DNA from: Rhizobium album
GTDB lineage: Bacteria; Pseudomonadota; Alphaproteobacteria; Rhizobiales; Rhizobiaceae
DNA length: 61,003 bases
Direction of reading: 5' to 3'
Assembly: GCF_003122325.1 (NCBI RefSeq)
Contig: NZ_QFBC01000024.1
Span: 1-61,003 of the forward strand
The translations under genes and the position numbers were made by a program. Shown piece by piece: positions 44,321-52,947 of this stretch. How positions within the stretch are numbered: position 1 is the first letter of the stretch; each line of letters begins with the position of its first letter. Under the pieces are notes generated by a model, which was not told the origin of the DNA, searched no databases, and saw only the letters and a list, made by a program, of their open reading frames with translations.

Positions 44321-45495
44321 CCTCCTTCCTCGAACGGGCGCCGGCATTCTTCGACGAGCGCGCAGCCATCCACCGCGCCTGGCGGCACCATCTTCACCGG
44401 AACCCGGAAATTGCCTTCGAGGAACGGGACACGGCCGCCTTTCTGGCGGCACGTCTCGATGAGATGGGGCTGCAGACCCGGCAGGGTTTCGCTGGAACCG
44501 GCGTGGTGGCAAGCCTGCACGGAAAGGGATCGGGGCCGAAAATAGGCTTTCGCGCGGATATGGACGCCCTGCCATTGAACGAGCAGTCGTCCCTGCCCTA
44601 CCGCTCCACCCGCGCCGGTGCCACCCATGCCTGTGGGCATGACGGGCATATGGCCATGCTGCTCGCCGCTGCCGACTACCTCTCCCGGCAGGAGGATTTC
44701 GCCGGTACGCTGCATTTCATCTTCCAACCGGCCGAGGAGGCGGCAGGCGGCGGCAGGGCGATAGTCGAGGACGGGCTTTTCGACCATGCGCAATGCGACC
44801 TCGTGTTCGGCCTGCACAACTGGCCCTCGATCGAAGCGGGCAGGATCGCGGTGCAGCCGGGGCCGATGATGGCGGCCATGGATCTCTTCACGATTACGAT
44901 CACCGGGAACGGCGTACACGCGGCCCTGCCGCATCTCGGCACCGATACGATCGTGGCGGCGGGCGCCCTGACGCAGGCCTTGCAGGCCATCGTCAGCCGT
45001 TCCATCGACCCGCACCAGCAGCTCGTGCTTTCGATCACCCAGATCCACGGCGGTCATTCCCTGAACGCACTGCCTGACAATGTCGAGATGCGCGGGACGC
45101 TGCGCTATTTCGATCCCGACGTCGCACGCACGGCACACAGGCGGATGCACGAGATCATCGAGGGTATCGCCCGCACCCATGCGGTCGAAATCGCTCTCGA
45201 TCTCAGGTCGCAGTATCCCGTGACGGCGAACGACCCCGACGCCGCCGGCATCATGCTGAATGCTGCAGAACTGGTGCCGGCTGGCGGCGTGGCAATCACG
45301 CAGTTCCTGCCGAGCATGGCCTCCGAAGATTTCGCCTTCATGCTCGCCGCGCGCAAGGGCGCCTATGCCTGGATCGGCAACGGCCGCTCGACGGCGCTGC
45401 ACAACCCGGAATTCGACTTCAACGACGAGATTCTGCCGCTTGGCGCGCAATACTGGGTCGCCTTGGCGCAGGCCTGCCAGAAACACCCCGCATAA
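44317..45495 (+). CDS. M20-family amidohydrolase (hippurate hydrolase/IAA-amino acid hydrolase-like)
   Basis: ATG 44317 overlaps the ATPase stop. The 392-aa protein has the M20D metal motifs RADMDALPL and THACGHDGHMAMLL, then FQPAEEAAGGGRAIVEDG and FGLHNWPSIEAG. It ends with the SEDFAFML...GAYAWIGNG block. Such enzymes remove the acyl group from N-acyl amino acids (hippurate, N-acetyl, indole-acetyl amino acids). Encoded with a peptide-type importer, it probably cleaves the imported N-acyl compound in the cytoplasm. Confidence 0.92.
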   Translation: MTSFLERAPAFFDERAAIHRAWRHHLHRNPEIAFEERDTAAFLAARLDEMGLQTRQGFAGTGVVASLHGKGSGPKIGFRADMDALPLNEQSSLPYRSTRAGATHACGHDGHMAMLLAAADYLSRQEDFAGTLHFIFQPAEEAAGGGRAIVEDGLFDHAQCDLVFGLHNWPSIEAGRIAVQPGPMMAAMDLFTITITGNGVHAALPHLGTDTIVAAGALTQALQAIVSRSIDPHQQLVLSITQIHGGHSLNALPDNVEMRGTLRYFDPDVARTAHRRMHEIIEGIARTHAVEIALDLRSQYPVTANDPDAAGIMLNAAELVPAGGVAITQFLPSMASEDFAFMLAARKGAYAWIGNGRSTALHNPEFDFNDEILPLGAQYWVALAQACQKHPA

Positions 45496-45519
45496 CGACC
45501 TGACCAGAGGAGAAAAGAG

Positions 45520-46278
45520 ATGAGACTTTCGGGCAAGAAAGCCTTGATGATCGGCGCCGCCACCGGCATCGGCAGAGCTGCTGCCGTCCAATTCGTGGAC
45601 AACGGAGCCGACATCGTCATTGCCGACATCAACCTGCCGGCCGCCGAGGAAACGATCGCAAGCCTTGCGAGATCGGGCCGCCACGCCTCAGCCGTCACCT
45701 GCGACGTGCGTGACGAGGCGAGCGTGCGCGATGCCGTCTCCACCGCGGCGAGCCAGATGGGCGGGATCGACACGCTGGTCTTCTTCGCCGGGCTGCAAAA
45801 GCTTGGCCATGCCGAGCAGTTCGCAGCCGCCGACTGGGACGCGGTGTTCGACGTCAATGCCCGCGGCACGTTCCTCGCGACGAAATATGCCGTCCCCTTC
45901 ATTCGCAGGGCGGGCGGCGGCAGCGTCATCACCACCTCGTCGCTGGCGGGCCTGCGCGGCGCGCCGGGAATGACGGGTTACGCCGCAGCGAAGGGCGCCG
46001 TGATCGCCTATACCGTCGCGCTTGCGCAGGAACTGGCACCGGACAATATCCGCGTGAACTCCGTCCTGCCCGGTTGGATCGACACACCGTTCAACAACCC
46101 GGCCATCGCTCTTATGGGGGGTGTCGAAGCCCATGGCGATGTCGTCAAGCGAATCGTGCCGCTCGGCCGTCAGGGTACGCCGGACGAAGTGGCGCCGATT
46201 TATGTGTTTCTGGCGTCGGAGGAATCCCGCTATATCACTGCAAAGCAGATGATGGTCGATGGCGGCATGGCCCATTGA
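45520..46278 (+). CDS. SDR family oxidoreductase
   Basis: This 252-aa classical SDR has MIGAATGIGRAAAVQFV, with the cofactor-binding GxxxGxG pattern, FFAGLQKLGH at the NAG position and TTSSLAGLRG with the catalytic Ser. The active site is TGYAAAKGAVIAYTVAL (YxxxK), followed by VNSVLPGWIDTPFN. Ribosome site GAGGAGAAAAG. FAGL at the usual NNAG position is a minor variation. The substrate is unknown; it probably oxidises or reduces the product released by the amidohydrolase. Confidence 0.92.
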   Translation: MRLSGKKALMIGAATGIGRAAAVQFVDNGADIVIADINLPAAEETIASLARSGRHASAVTCDVRDEASVRDAVSTAASQMGGIDTLVFFAGLQKLGHAEQFAAADWDAVFDVNARGTFLATKYAVPFIRRAGGGSVITTSSLAGLRGAPGMTGYAAAKGAVIAYTVALAQELAPDNIRVNSVLPGWIDTPFNNPAIALMGGVEAHGDVVKRIVPLGRQGTPDEVAPIYVFLASEESRYITAKQMMVDGGMAH

Positions 46279-46328
46279 GTTTCAACGACAAGCAACCCAG
46301 CACGATCCAGGGCCAAGAAGGAAGCGGA

Positions 46329-46940
46329 ATGAAGCGGGAGAAGAGCCAGGGCTCTCAGCGCGACAGCCTCAGCGACACGAAGAAAAGCCTCGGGGTGCGG
46401 CTGCGACTTGCGCGGCAGATGAAGGGGCTGACGCTGAAGGAACTCGCCGAAAGCAGCGGATGCTCGGAGAGCCTCCTGTCAAAGGTGGAAAACGGCAAGG
46501 TCCTGCCCTCCCTCCCGATGATCCACCGCGTCGTGCAGGTGTTGGAGACCAACATCAGCTGGCTCTTCGATGAGCCGGCTGATGATGAATCCGTCATCTT
46601 CCGCAAGGGTACACGGCCCTTCATCACCCTTGACAAGCATAAGGGAACCTCCCGCGGCCTGATGCTCGAACGCATCATTCCCTACAAGGACGGCCACCTG
46701 CTCCAGTGCAACATCCACCACTTGGAACTGGGCGGGCAGAGTGGCGAGACCATCACGCATGAAGGCGAAGAAGTCGGCTATGTCCTCACGGGGACCGTCG
46801 AACTGACCCTCAACGGTGACACATTTCGCCTGGAAACCGGAGATGGCTTCTGCTTCCGCTCGAACATCCCCCATTCCTACCGGAACATCGGGGACGACGC
46901 GGCCAGCATCCTCTGGGTCTGCACACCCCCGACATTTTAA
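46329..46940 (+). CDS. XRE-family regulator with C-terminal cupin domain
   Basis: Start ATG 46329 after AAGGAAGCGGA. The 203-aa protein has an HTH_3 domain (about residues 22-76: LRLARQMKGLTLKELAESSG..., SLLSKVENGKVLPSLPMIHR) and a cupin_2 domain (about residues 125-195: LGGQSGETITHEGEEVGYVL..., LETGDGFCFRSNIPHSY). This class (PuuR/SutR-like) senses a small carboxylate or amine through the cupin. As last gene of the operon it is the likely operon regulator. Confidence 0.92.
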   Translation: MKREKSQGSQRDSLSDTKKSLGVRLRLARQMKGLTLKELAESSGCSESLLSKVENGKVLPSLPMIHRVVQVLETNISWLFDEPADDESVIFRKGTRPFITLDKHKGTSRGLMLERIIPYKDGHLLQCNIHHLELGGQSGETITHEGEEVGYVLTGTVELTLNGDTFRLETGDGFCFRSNIPHSYRNIGDDAASILWVCTPPTF

Positions 46941-47038
46941 TGTCTCTCTCGCTCCGCGACATCCAAGGGTGATGTCTCAAGCGGGGGCGTGTCGCAATCA
47001 TTTCGGCAGGTCGCACTCGCCCCAGAGAGCCGTGTTTT

Positions 47039-47761
47039 TCACGCTTTGTTAACTTTTTGAAGTCCGAAGAGGCGCGCGAGCAAATCGTTCTGATCGCTGA
47101 CGGTCCACGCACCGGCAAAGCCAAAGCCCTTCCGCAGCCACAGCATCGCTTCGAACCCAGCAATGGTTCGACGTGCCGTGTTGAAGGATTGGAAGCCGCC
47201 GATCCTGGGCATGGTCTTCTTCACCCGGAAGTGGTCGCTCTCGATGCCTTGCTGCAGATGCTTGGTGACGTCGTGCACGGGATCCGGGTGCAGCAGCCCA
47301 TCGTCAACCGACGCTTTAATCGCCGGCGGAAACGTATTGGCACCATCCGTGCCGATCTTGCCGGGCGACAATAATGGATCGTCTTTCAGCATCTTGCGGA
47401 AGAAGCGCCTGACGGCATCGAGATCACGCTTGGCCGTCAGCAGAAAATCGACCGGGCTGCCGCATTTATCGATGGCGCGATACAGAAAGCGCCACTTGCC
47501 ACGAATCTTGACATAGGTTTCGTCGATCCGGACCGAACCACAATGGGGCCGGCGAAACTGGCGCAACCGCTTCTCGATGACAGGTGCGTAGGCCAGAACC
47601 CAACGATTGACGGTACTGTGGTCGACCTCAAAGCCGCGCTCGCGGAACATCTCCTCAATATCTCGATAGCTGAGCGGACAGCGAAGGTACCTGGCCACCG
47701 CCTGCAGAATCAGCCACGCCTCGAAATGCCGTCCTTTAAAATCATCCTTCGATTGGCACTT
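47039..47761 (-). mobile_element. IS6-family transposase, apparently complete
   Basis: The minus-strand frame from about 47761 reads KCQSKDDFKGRHFEAWLILQ and continues RYLRCPLSYRDIEEMFRERG, the IS6-family N-terminus, to a stop at 47039. The DDE residues are visible: RIDETYVKIRGKW, IGTDGANTF and TIAGFEAMLWLRKG. No ATG opens the frame; a GTG at 47698 would lose the FKGRHF segment, so the start is probably a rare codon near 47750-47770. I could not define terminal inverted repeats or a target duplication. It separates the peptide ABC operon from the toxin-antitoxin island. Confidence 0.85.
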
Positions 47762-48031
47762 CAGCTTTTCGCCATGGAATTCAGAACCAACGCGAAGCTC
47801 CGCTACACAGTGAACGGAGTTTCTCCAAGCTTAGTCAACAGCCAGTTAATTGGGAAAATTTACGACAGACCCGTCCTCGTGCTTGCCGATTTGACCGACT
47901 GCTATCCGAGTTGCAATAAATGACCGATAAGCGAGCATTATCGGACAAAGAAAGCTCGAATGTTGAGGGCGGATATATTGAGATTCTGATGTTTTACTGC
48001 ACGGCTAATGCCAGCCGCATCCAGTTGTTTA
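47762..48031. other. Short region without a recognisable gene
   Basis: About 270 bases of lower GC content between the IS6 transposase and the first direct repeat. A minus-strand frame (47938-48123) of 61 aa runs into the repeat but has no recognisable domain. Confidence 0.35.
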
Positions 48032-48179
48032 GATAAACAATACGGATCATGATTTCGGGCCGGTCTATCAGCATGAATTAAAATTTGGCTAGGAATCCTT
48101 GCTGGCGGTCGCGTCACTCCCATATAGGCAACGCGGCCGGCGAGAGTCCGCGTAAGCGGGCGAAGTGACTTTTGGTCGG
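48032..48179. repeat. Direct repeat, left copy (148 bp)
   Basis: Begins GATAAACAATACGGATCAT and ends GACTTTTGGTCGG. It is nearly identical to 58959-59103, differing by three substitutions and small gaps of one and two bases. Sequences before and after the two copies differ completely, so the repeat has sharp edges. It contains the short hairpin CCGC-GTAA-GCGG. It carries no gene I recognise and may be an end of an insertion element. Confidence 0.85.
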
Positions 48180-48511
48180 TCAGCCTGTATTACACGATCC
48201 TGGATTCCGTCGAGAGGAACATCGAGCGTGTCAAACAGCGGGTTGAGGCTGGCGGCCACGACATTCCAGAAGACGACATCCGCAGGCGCTACGACGGATC
48301 CTTGAGGAAACTCTCCGAGGCTCTCAAGATTGCCGACGAAGCTGTCCTGATCGACAACAGCGGGATTGAGCCGCATGAAATGGTCGTTATTAGAAACGGA
48401 CAAGTTCTGGCCGCCGATCTCGATGAAGCGAGCAGTATGCATATGCAGATCTCCACCACCCTCTTCACAGCATATGGCTTGGTCGGACCTAAGTCGTGGT
48501 TCAGGAAGTAG
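48180..48511 (+). pseudogene. Zeta-toxin-like P-loop kinase, C-terminal fragment
   Basis: Directly after the repeat the plus strand encodes LYYTILDSVERNIERVKQRV, AGGHDIPEDDIRRRYDGSL and ADEAVLIDNSGIEPHEMVVI, ending at 48511. GGHDIPEDxIRRRYxxSL and xDNS are typical of zeta-toxin-like kinases that phosphorylate UDP-N-acetylglucosamine. The Walker A half is missing, cut off at the repeat boundary. No epsilon-like antitoxin is seen. Inactive. Confidence 0.8.
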
Positions 48512-48627
48512 CTGAGTAGAATAAGGCTACCTCCGGTAGACAGCCTTTAGTGTCGCGCCATACCTTCGACCCCGAACCCTCGGGGTCTTGAACTGCCTCC
48601 CACAAGGCTTGCCGTCGGGGAGAGGGA

Positions 48628-49203
48628 GCGGCTGTCGTTCAGACGCTGGTTCATTTGGAAAACAGGCTGCTTCCGGTGCGTGCCGTTGAAGATGGTTTGC
48701 GGATCGGTGAAGGTAAATCAAGGATCAGGCTTGCTGACAGCGAACAGTTCGCGAGCTGGCTTAGTGCTGGAAAGGCTGCTGACAGTGTCACGGCTTATTC
48801 CTCAGCGCGGAAAGCGATGACCAAAGTTTCCGACGCGCGAATTATCCTCGGCGGCAAGATGGGTTTGCTAGGCTATCCGCAAGACGCTTTCCTGGGGGCC
48901 ACGCCGGGTATTGTCGAAGAGGCAATTTATGCCCTCGAAGCCGGCCTGCCATGTGTTCCGCTTGGAGCTTTCGGCGGTGCGGCCCGAGACGTGGCCATTG
49001 CGCTTGACCTTCTGGCTCCATCGCAGCGGATTCCACGCGGAGAGCAGTTGCCAACCTATGATGCTTCTCTCGAAAGGGTCGGTGACTTGCGCGACCGCAT
49101 CCCCGGCTCGTTACGACCAGCATTGGCCGCGCTTGCAGATGATGACCGCGGCGAACCAATGGCTTACGACGTTGCCCGCCTTCTAGAGGAGTGGCTGAGC
49201 TAG
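48628..49203 (+). pseudogene. SLOG-like nucleotide-binding domain protein, N-terminally truncated
   Basis: The frame is open through 48628 (AVVQTLVHLENRLLPVRAV) and ends at 49203. The C-terminal block DARIILGGKMGLLGYPQDAF, PGIVEEAIYALEAGLPCVPL and GAFGGAARDVAIALDLL resembles SLOG/LSDAT-type Rossmann domains found in anti-phage and nucleotide-signalling proteins. The N-terminal partner domain expected in such proteins is missing, and there is no ATG before 48820 with a ribosome site; a TTG at 48655 is possible. Family assignment is from pattern only. Confidence 0.45.
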
Positions 49204-49240
49204 AAGTCAAGTGCTTGCGCCAAGGGTGCTCCGAATGGCC

Positions 49241-50320
49241 TCAATTTGGATCCGATACGAGGCGCAAGGGAGGGCGACCGCCTCTATCGCTGCTTGCTGA
49301 AGCAGCTCCTGTCAGCCCAAAGAGCAAATTCTCAATCTCAGCGGTTGGAATCGACAGACGCTCAGCAATTTCGTTTTTCGTGATCCGTTCAGTCCAAAGT
49401 GCGGTTAGCACTTTTTGCCATACGACTGATTGTTCCCGTTGAATCCCGAATGGTTCTGACGTTCGGTATCCGTGGTCTGATGCTTGTATGCAGAACATAC
49501 GGTACTGCCAGTCGGATATGATCTCTAGCGCATGAAGGCGATAGATCATGGCCATGACCGAAACTGCCCATCTTTTTTTTGCTTCAACGATCTGATTGAG
49601 CGTGTGGATGCGAGGCAGCCGGGCAATGACGTCTGCGGCCGGCATCAAGAAGGATGAAGCAAAGCGATTTGCTTCATCCTCTGCTCGTCTCCCACTCGGA
49701 CCTCCATGTCGGTGCAAGACCAAATGACCTAGCTCGTGGGCGGCATCGAAGCGTCCGTGTTCAGCAGTCTTTATTGTATTCATAAAGATGAAGGGCCGGG
49801 TGCCTCGCCACACCGAAAACGCATCGACGGTTCGCGTGTTCTCGGCAAGCGAAAAGACCCTCACACCTTTGGCCTCGAGGAGATGCACCATATTCTTGAC
49901 CGGCTGCTCGCCTAAGCCCCATTCTTGCCGGAGAGAGCGTGCGGCAACTTCTGGGCTTTCACCCTTCAGGTCGATCAGACATGGCTCTGGCAGGCTGAAG
50001 TTCTCATCGACCCAGTCGGAGAAGAGATAGGCCAGCGTGCCAGCGGCAAGCGCCGCGTCACGGTCCTTCGCAGTCATCGACGTAAGGCTGCGAAAGCTCG
50101 CGGCGTCACTGATTATTTCATCAACATCAGGCGCACAGAGGAAGGCAGGAGGAAAGTTCAGAATTTGAGCAATCCGCTCCAGAGTTTCAGGAGAAGGCGA
50201 CATTTCACCGCTCTCGTAGCGTAACACCGTGTGTGGCGTTACGCCCAAGACCTCCGCGAATCCCTTCTTCGTCAGCCCCCTCCGCTTCCGAGCGAGGCTG
50301 AGACGACCAGGTGTGAGCAT
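49241..50320 (-). CDS. XRE-family HTH plus ImmA/IrrE metallo-endopeptidase
   Basis: This 359-aa protein has an N-terminal HTH_3 (residues 6-60: LSLARKRRGLTKKGFAEVLG, VTPHTVLRYESGEMSPSPET). A C-terminal ImmA/IrrE zinc peptidase has HELGH at residues 195-199 (DAAHELGHLVLHRHGG) and the downstream EDEANRFASSFLMP with the third ligand. Such proteins cleave a cognate repressor or antitoxin and regulate mobile elements or stress responses. It lies six bases downstream of an unassigned gene, so the two probably form a pair. Confidence 0.92.
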   Translation of the reverse strand: MLTPGRLSLARKRRGLTKKGFAEVLGVTPHTVLRYESGEMSPSPETLERIAQILNFPPAFLCAPDVDEIISDAASFRSLTSMTAKDRDAALAAGTLAYLFSDWVDENFSLPEPCLIDLKGESPEVAARSLRQEWGLGEQPVKNMVHLLEAKGVRVFSLAENTRTVDAFSVWRGTRPFIFMNTIKTAEHGRFDAAHELGHLVLHRHGGPSGRRAEDEANRFASSFLMPAADVIARLPRIHTLNQIVEAKKRWAVSVMAMIYRLHALEIISDWQYRMFCIQASDHGYRTSEPFGIQREQSVVWQKVLTALWTERITKNEIAERLSIPTAEIENLLFGLTGAASASSDRGGRPPLRLVSDPN

Positions 50321-50326
50321 ACCTGC

Positions 50327-50959
50327 TTACTTCCTGCGCACCGTGATATCGAAATCCTGTCCGTCATCCTCGGCCGGCATCTCGACAGCAATCCGTTCCC
50401 ACTCGCCGGGACGAATGATCCATATGCGCTCGCTGTAGCCGATATAGAAGCCGCCACGAAATTCAATGGGGCGTGAAAGCTCTGCCCGGACATCCTTCCC
50501 GTCATCGAACACGCACAGCTGCCAGAGATCGTATATGTCGCGCCTGACCTCACGCGGATTGTCTCGACGGAAGAGATCAAGCTGATTGTTCAGGTCGGTA
50601 ATCTTCTCCGCCATCGGGCCTTTTTCGGTACGATTGCGGGGAGAGCGCAGAGGGTCGCAGACGCCTTTGTCAGCGTTCATTACCGTCACCTTGCGGCGGA
50701 AATCATGATTTACGATGAGTTCGACGCCACTTTCATCCAGCGCGTTCCAGCCTTCCCGGCAAAACATCTGACGCATGCGAGTGATCCCGGCATCCCAGGC
50801 AAAGAAGCCGGCAGACGCTTTGGGATTGTGCGCAGTGCAAGAACCGCGGGCGGCAACCATCGCCTTGACGATATCGACCCATTGCGAGCGATTGGAATTG
50901 AAATACTGCGAGAGTCGACGATCGCAATCGCGAGCTTCCTGATAGATCACCGCAGCCAT
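50327..50959 (-). CDS. Uncharacterised protein paired with the XRE-ImmA protein
   Basis: I choose the start at 50959 (MAAVIYQEARDCDRRLSQYF) because GGAGA lies just upstream; the alternative ATG at 50992 is inside a palindrome and would place an operator arm in the coding sequence. The 210-aa product has no motif I recognise. It has KAMVAARGSCTAHNPKASAG near residue 32 and RRDIYDLWQLCVFDDGKDV near 140, with no signal peptide. The overlap in arrangement with an XRE-ImmA gene, and control by a shared palindrome, suggest a toxin or stress module. Function unknown. Confidence 0.7.
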   Translation of the reverse strand: MAAVIYQEARDCDRRLSQYFNSNRSQWVDIVKAMVAARGSCTAHNPKASAGFFAWDAGITRMRQMFCREGWNALDESGVELIVNHDFRRKVTVMNADKGVCDPLRSPRNRTEKGPMAEKITDLNNQLDLFRRDNPREVRRDIYDLWQLCVFDDGKDVRAELSRPIEFRGGFYIGYSERIWIIRPGEWERIAVEMPAEDDGQDFDITVRRK

Positions 50960-50971
50960 GCCGAATCTCCA

Positions 50972-51013
50972 CGTAACTTTTTTCCGCCTCATTTGTGAGG
51001 GAAAAAAGTTACG
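50972..51013. promoter_or_regulatory. 14-bp perfect inverted repeat upstream of the XRE-ImmA pair
   Basis: CGTAACTTTTTTCC (50972-50985) and GGAAAAAAGTTACG (51000-51013) are perfect inverted arms separated by 14 bases. The site lies 13 bases upstream of the 50959 start, in the region shared with abiEi. It is probably the operator of the XRE-ImmA repressor. As RNA it could also form a strong hairpin. Confidence 0.7.
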
Positions 51014-51033
51014 CGGTCAAGCACCGGTCTTCC

Positions 51034-51100
51034 AACATAATGTTGTCGTCAATCATATGCAAAATCCCTATGATTTCGTTTGTTTTTGCGTATGATTGAC
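51034..51100. promoter_or_regulatory. AbiEi-type operator: long inverted repeat before abiEi
   Basis: GTCAATCATATGCAAAA (51048-51064) and TTTTGCGTATGATTGAC (51084-51100) are 17-base inverted arms with one mismatch and a 19-base spacer, ending two bases before the abiEi ATG. A shorter dyad AACAT-A-ATGTT lies at 51034-51044. AbiEi antitoxins are known to bind inverted repeats at their own promoter. The arms fit that autoregulation model. Confidence 0.75.
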
Positions 51101-51102
51101 GG

Positions 51103-51921
51103 ATGCCATCTCTGGACGATTACATCGAAGAAAAGCTGATAAGCGGGTACTCTACGTTCACCCGCGAAGAGGCCTTGGCTGAACTGCCTCTTAGCTCGGA
51201 CGCCTTCACCGCAGCATTGACGCGGCAAATTTCAAAAAAGAAATTAGCCAACCCGAGGCATGGATTTTACATCATCCTGCGGCCCGAGGACAGGATTGCT
51301 GGCGCTCCGGATCCAGCGCGCTGGATCGACCCGTTGATGAAATATCTGGGCCTCGACTACCGGATATCGCTATTACGCGCGGCCGCGATGCACGGCTCGT
51401 CGCACCAGGCCGCGATGGTGTTTCAGGTTGTCGTCCCGCAGCAGTTCCGTTCAATCGTAATCGGGCGCCACCGCATCCAGTTCATCTATTTGGCACCTGG
51501 CATCTTTAGCGAGACCAATCGAAAGGAATGGCTGGCGTCCCTTAAAACAGATGCCGGCTACGCCCAAGCTGCAGGCGTGGAGCTAACCCTCCTAGACTGC
51601 ATCCGTTATTTCAAGCGTGCCACCGGTATCAATGGGGTGGCGCAAATTGCGAAGGACATCGGCGACCGAGCCAATCCGAAGAGATTAGCAGTAATCGCGC
51701 AGCACTTTGAAAATACGTCAGTCCGACGTCTCGGCTATTTGCTCGATCTGTCGAACCACAAAAAACAGGCAGATGCGTTACAACCATTCGCGCAGCAAAC
51801 CGACAAGTATACGCCACTCGACCCATCAGTGAGGCCCTTGATCGAGGGACTTTCCTTCTCCGAAACAAAGGATGAGCGGTGGCGTCTCGACATCAATGAA
51901 ACCGTGGAGATCGACTTTTGA
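51103..51921 (+). CDS. abiEi: AbiEi antitoxin (type IV toxin-antitoxin system)
   Basis: This 272-aa protein has an N-terminal winged helix (ISGYSTFTREEALAELPLSS..., LTRQISKKKLANPRHGFYI). An AbiEi C-terminal domain follows (YRISLLRAAAMHGSSHQAAM, FQVVVPQQFRSIVIGRHRI, GVELTLLDCIRYFKRATGI). AbiEi represses its own operon and neutralises the AbiEii nucleotidyltransferase. The ATG lies two bases after a 17-bp inverted repeat. The stop overlaps the toxin start (TTG within TTTTGA). It may stabilise the island or give phage protection. Confidence 0.92.
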   Translation: MPSLDDYIEEKLISGYSTFTREEALAELPLSSDAFTAALTRQISKKKLANPRHGFYIILRPEDRIAGAPDPARWIDPLMKYLGLDYRISLLRAAAMHGSSHQAAMVFQVVVPQQFRSIVIGRHRIQFIYLAPGIFSETNRKEWLASLKTDAGYAQAAGVELTLLDCIRYFKRATGINGVAQIAKDIGDRANPKRLAVIAQHFENTSVRRLGYLLDLSNHKKQADALQPFAQQTDKYTPLDPSVRPLIEGLSFSETKDERWRLDINETVEIDF

Positions 51922-52784
51922 TCCCGAACGCGCATCTAACAGCCTGGGCTTCGCAGGCACCATGGCCGGATTCTCGCCAGATCGAACAAGATCTCATTAT
52001 TTCGCGCGCGCTCTGTGACCTTTTTTCGGCACCGAAGCTCCAAGGCAAGATCGCCTTCCGAGGCGGAACGGCAATCAACAAACTGCTTTTCAAGCGGCCC
52101 TTGCGCTATTCAGAAGATATCGACTTGGTTCAGATCACGGCCGAACCGATTGGGCCTACGATCGATGCAATCCGCGACGCCCTTTCATGGTTGGGGAAGT
52201 TCAAAAGAGAGCAGGCGGGTCATTCTACGCACCTCATCTTCCGCTTCGCACCGGAGGCGGAGCCTGAAACCTCGCTCAAGCTGAAGGTGGAGATCAATAC
52301 CCGTGAGCACAAATCGTTGTTTGGGACTCGCGCGTACCCGTTCAAGGTAGAGAATGAGTGGTTCGTCGGCACCGCGGATATCGTGTCCTATGACAAGGAG
52401 GAGTTGTTTGGCACAAAGCTCAGGGCCCTCCTGCAGCGGCGAAAGAACCGCGATCTCTTTGATCTACATGAAGGCTGGCGCGAGCTTTCTCTCGACGCTG
52501 GACGGCTCGTGGCTGCTTTCGAGCACTACCTTTCGCTCGAGGAGAATGTAATCACGCGCGCGAACGCTGAGCAACGAATGCTTGAAAAGCTGACAAAAAG
52601 CTTGACGGAGGACATCGCGCCGTTGCTTCCCCCAGGAGTGGAGTTCACGGACGACGATGCCATTCATGCATTCGGCGTGATTTGGAACGATGTCCTGCCC
52701 CTGCTTAAGGGTGATCCATGGAAATCGTCGGAGAAGGCAATAGAGCAACTTCGAGCGAAGAAATTCCCCAAGCTTCTGCTGTAG
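51918..52784 (+). CDS. abiEii: AbiEii toxin, nucleotidyltransferase family
   Basis: The start is a TTG at 51918 overlapping the abiEi stop. The 288-aa protein carries the DNA polymerase beta-type nucleotidyltransferase motifs RGGTAINKL (GGT at residues 49-51) and RYSEDIDLV (D67 and D69), followed by LKVEINTREH with the third acidic residue and TKLRALLQRRKNRDLFDL. This matches AbiEii/COG2253 toxins, which transfer nucleotides (probably to tRNA) when antitoxin is lost. Both motifs are intact, so it should be active. Confidence 0.93.
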   Translation: MIPNAHLTAWASQAPWPDSRQIEQDLIISRALCDLFSAPKLQGKIAFRGGTAINKLLFKRPLRYSEDIDLVQITAEPIGPTIDAIRDALSWLGKFKREQAGHSTHLIFRFAPEAEPETSLKLKVEINTREHKSLFGTRAYPFKVENEWFVGTADIVSYDKEELFGTKLRALLQRRKNRDLFDLHEGWRELSLDAGRLVAAFEHYLSLEENVITRANAEQRMLEKLTKSLTEDIAPLLPPGVEFTDDDAIHAFGVIWNDVLPLLKGDPWKSSEKAIEQLRAKKFPKLLL

Positions 52785-52947
52785 TCGACAGTTAGCCTAA
52801 AACATTGAAATAATTATGCTGAGCGCCGTCATCGCGCCGCTTGACGAGCGGGTCGATGGTTCGACTCCTTTCAAGACCTTAATTTGCATAGAATTCAAGC
52901 GGGACATGGCCGCCGCCTTCATTGTTGTCTGGATAAAGACTATCCCC

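Noticed and set aside
48150..48179. GTAAGCG within the direct repeat, resembling an IS66-type terminal sequence
   Set aside because: The rest of the terminal consensus and any tnpABC genes are missing on either side; kept only as a repeat of unknown origin.
52850..52885. GGTTCGACTCC followed by a possible acceptor-like end, resembling the 3' half of a tRNA
   Set aside because: The T-stem has mismatches and no anticodon arm or 5' acceptor strand is found upstream; at most an attachment-site-like relic.
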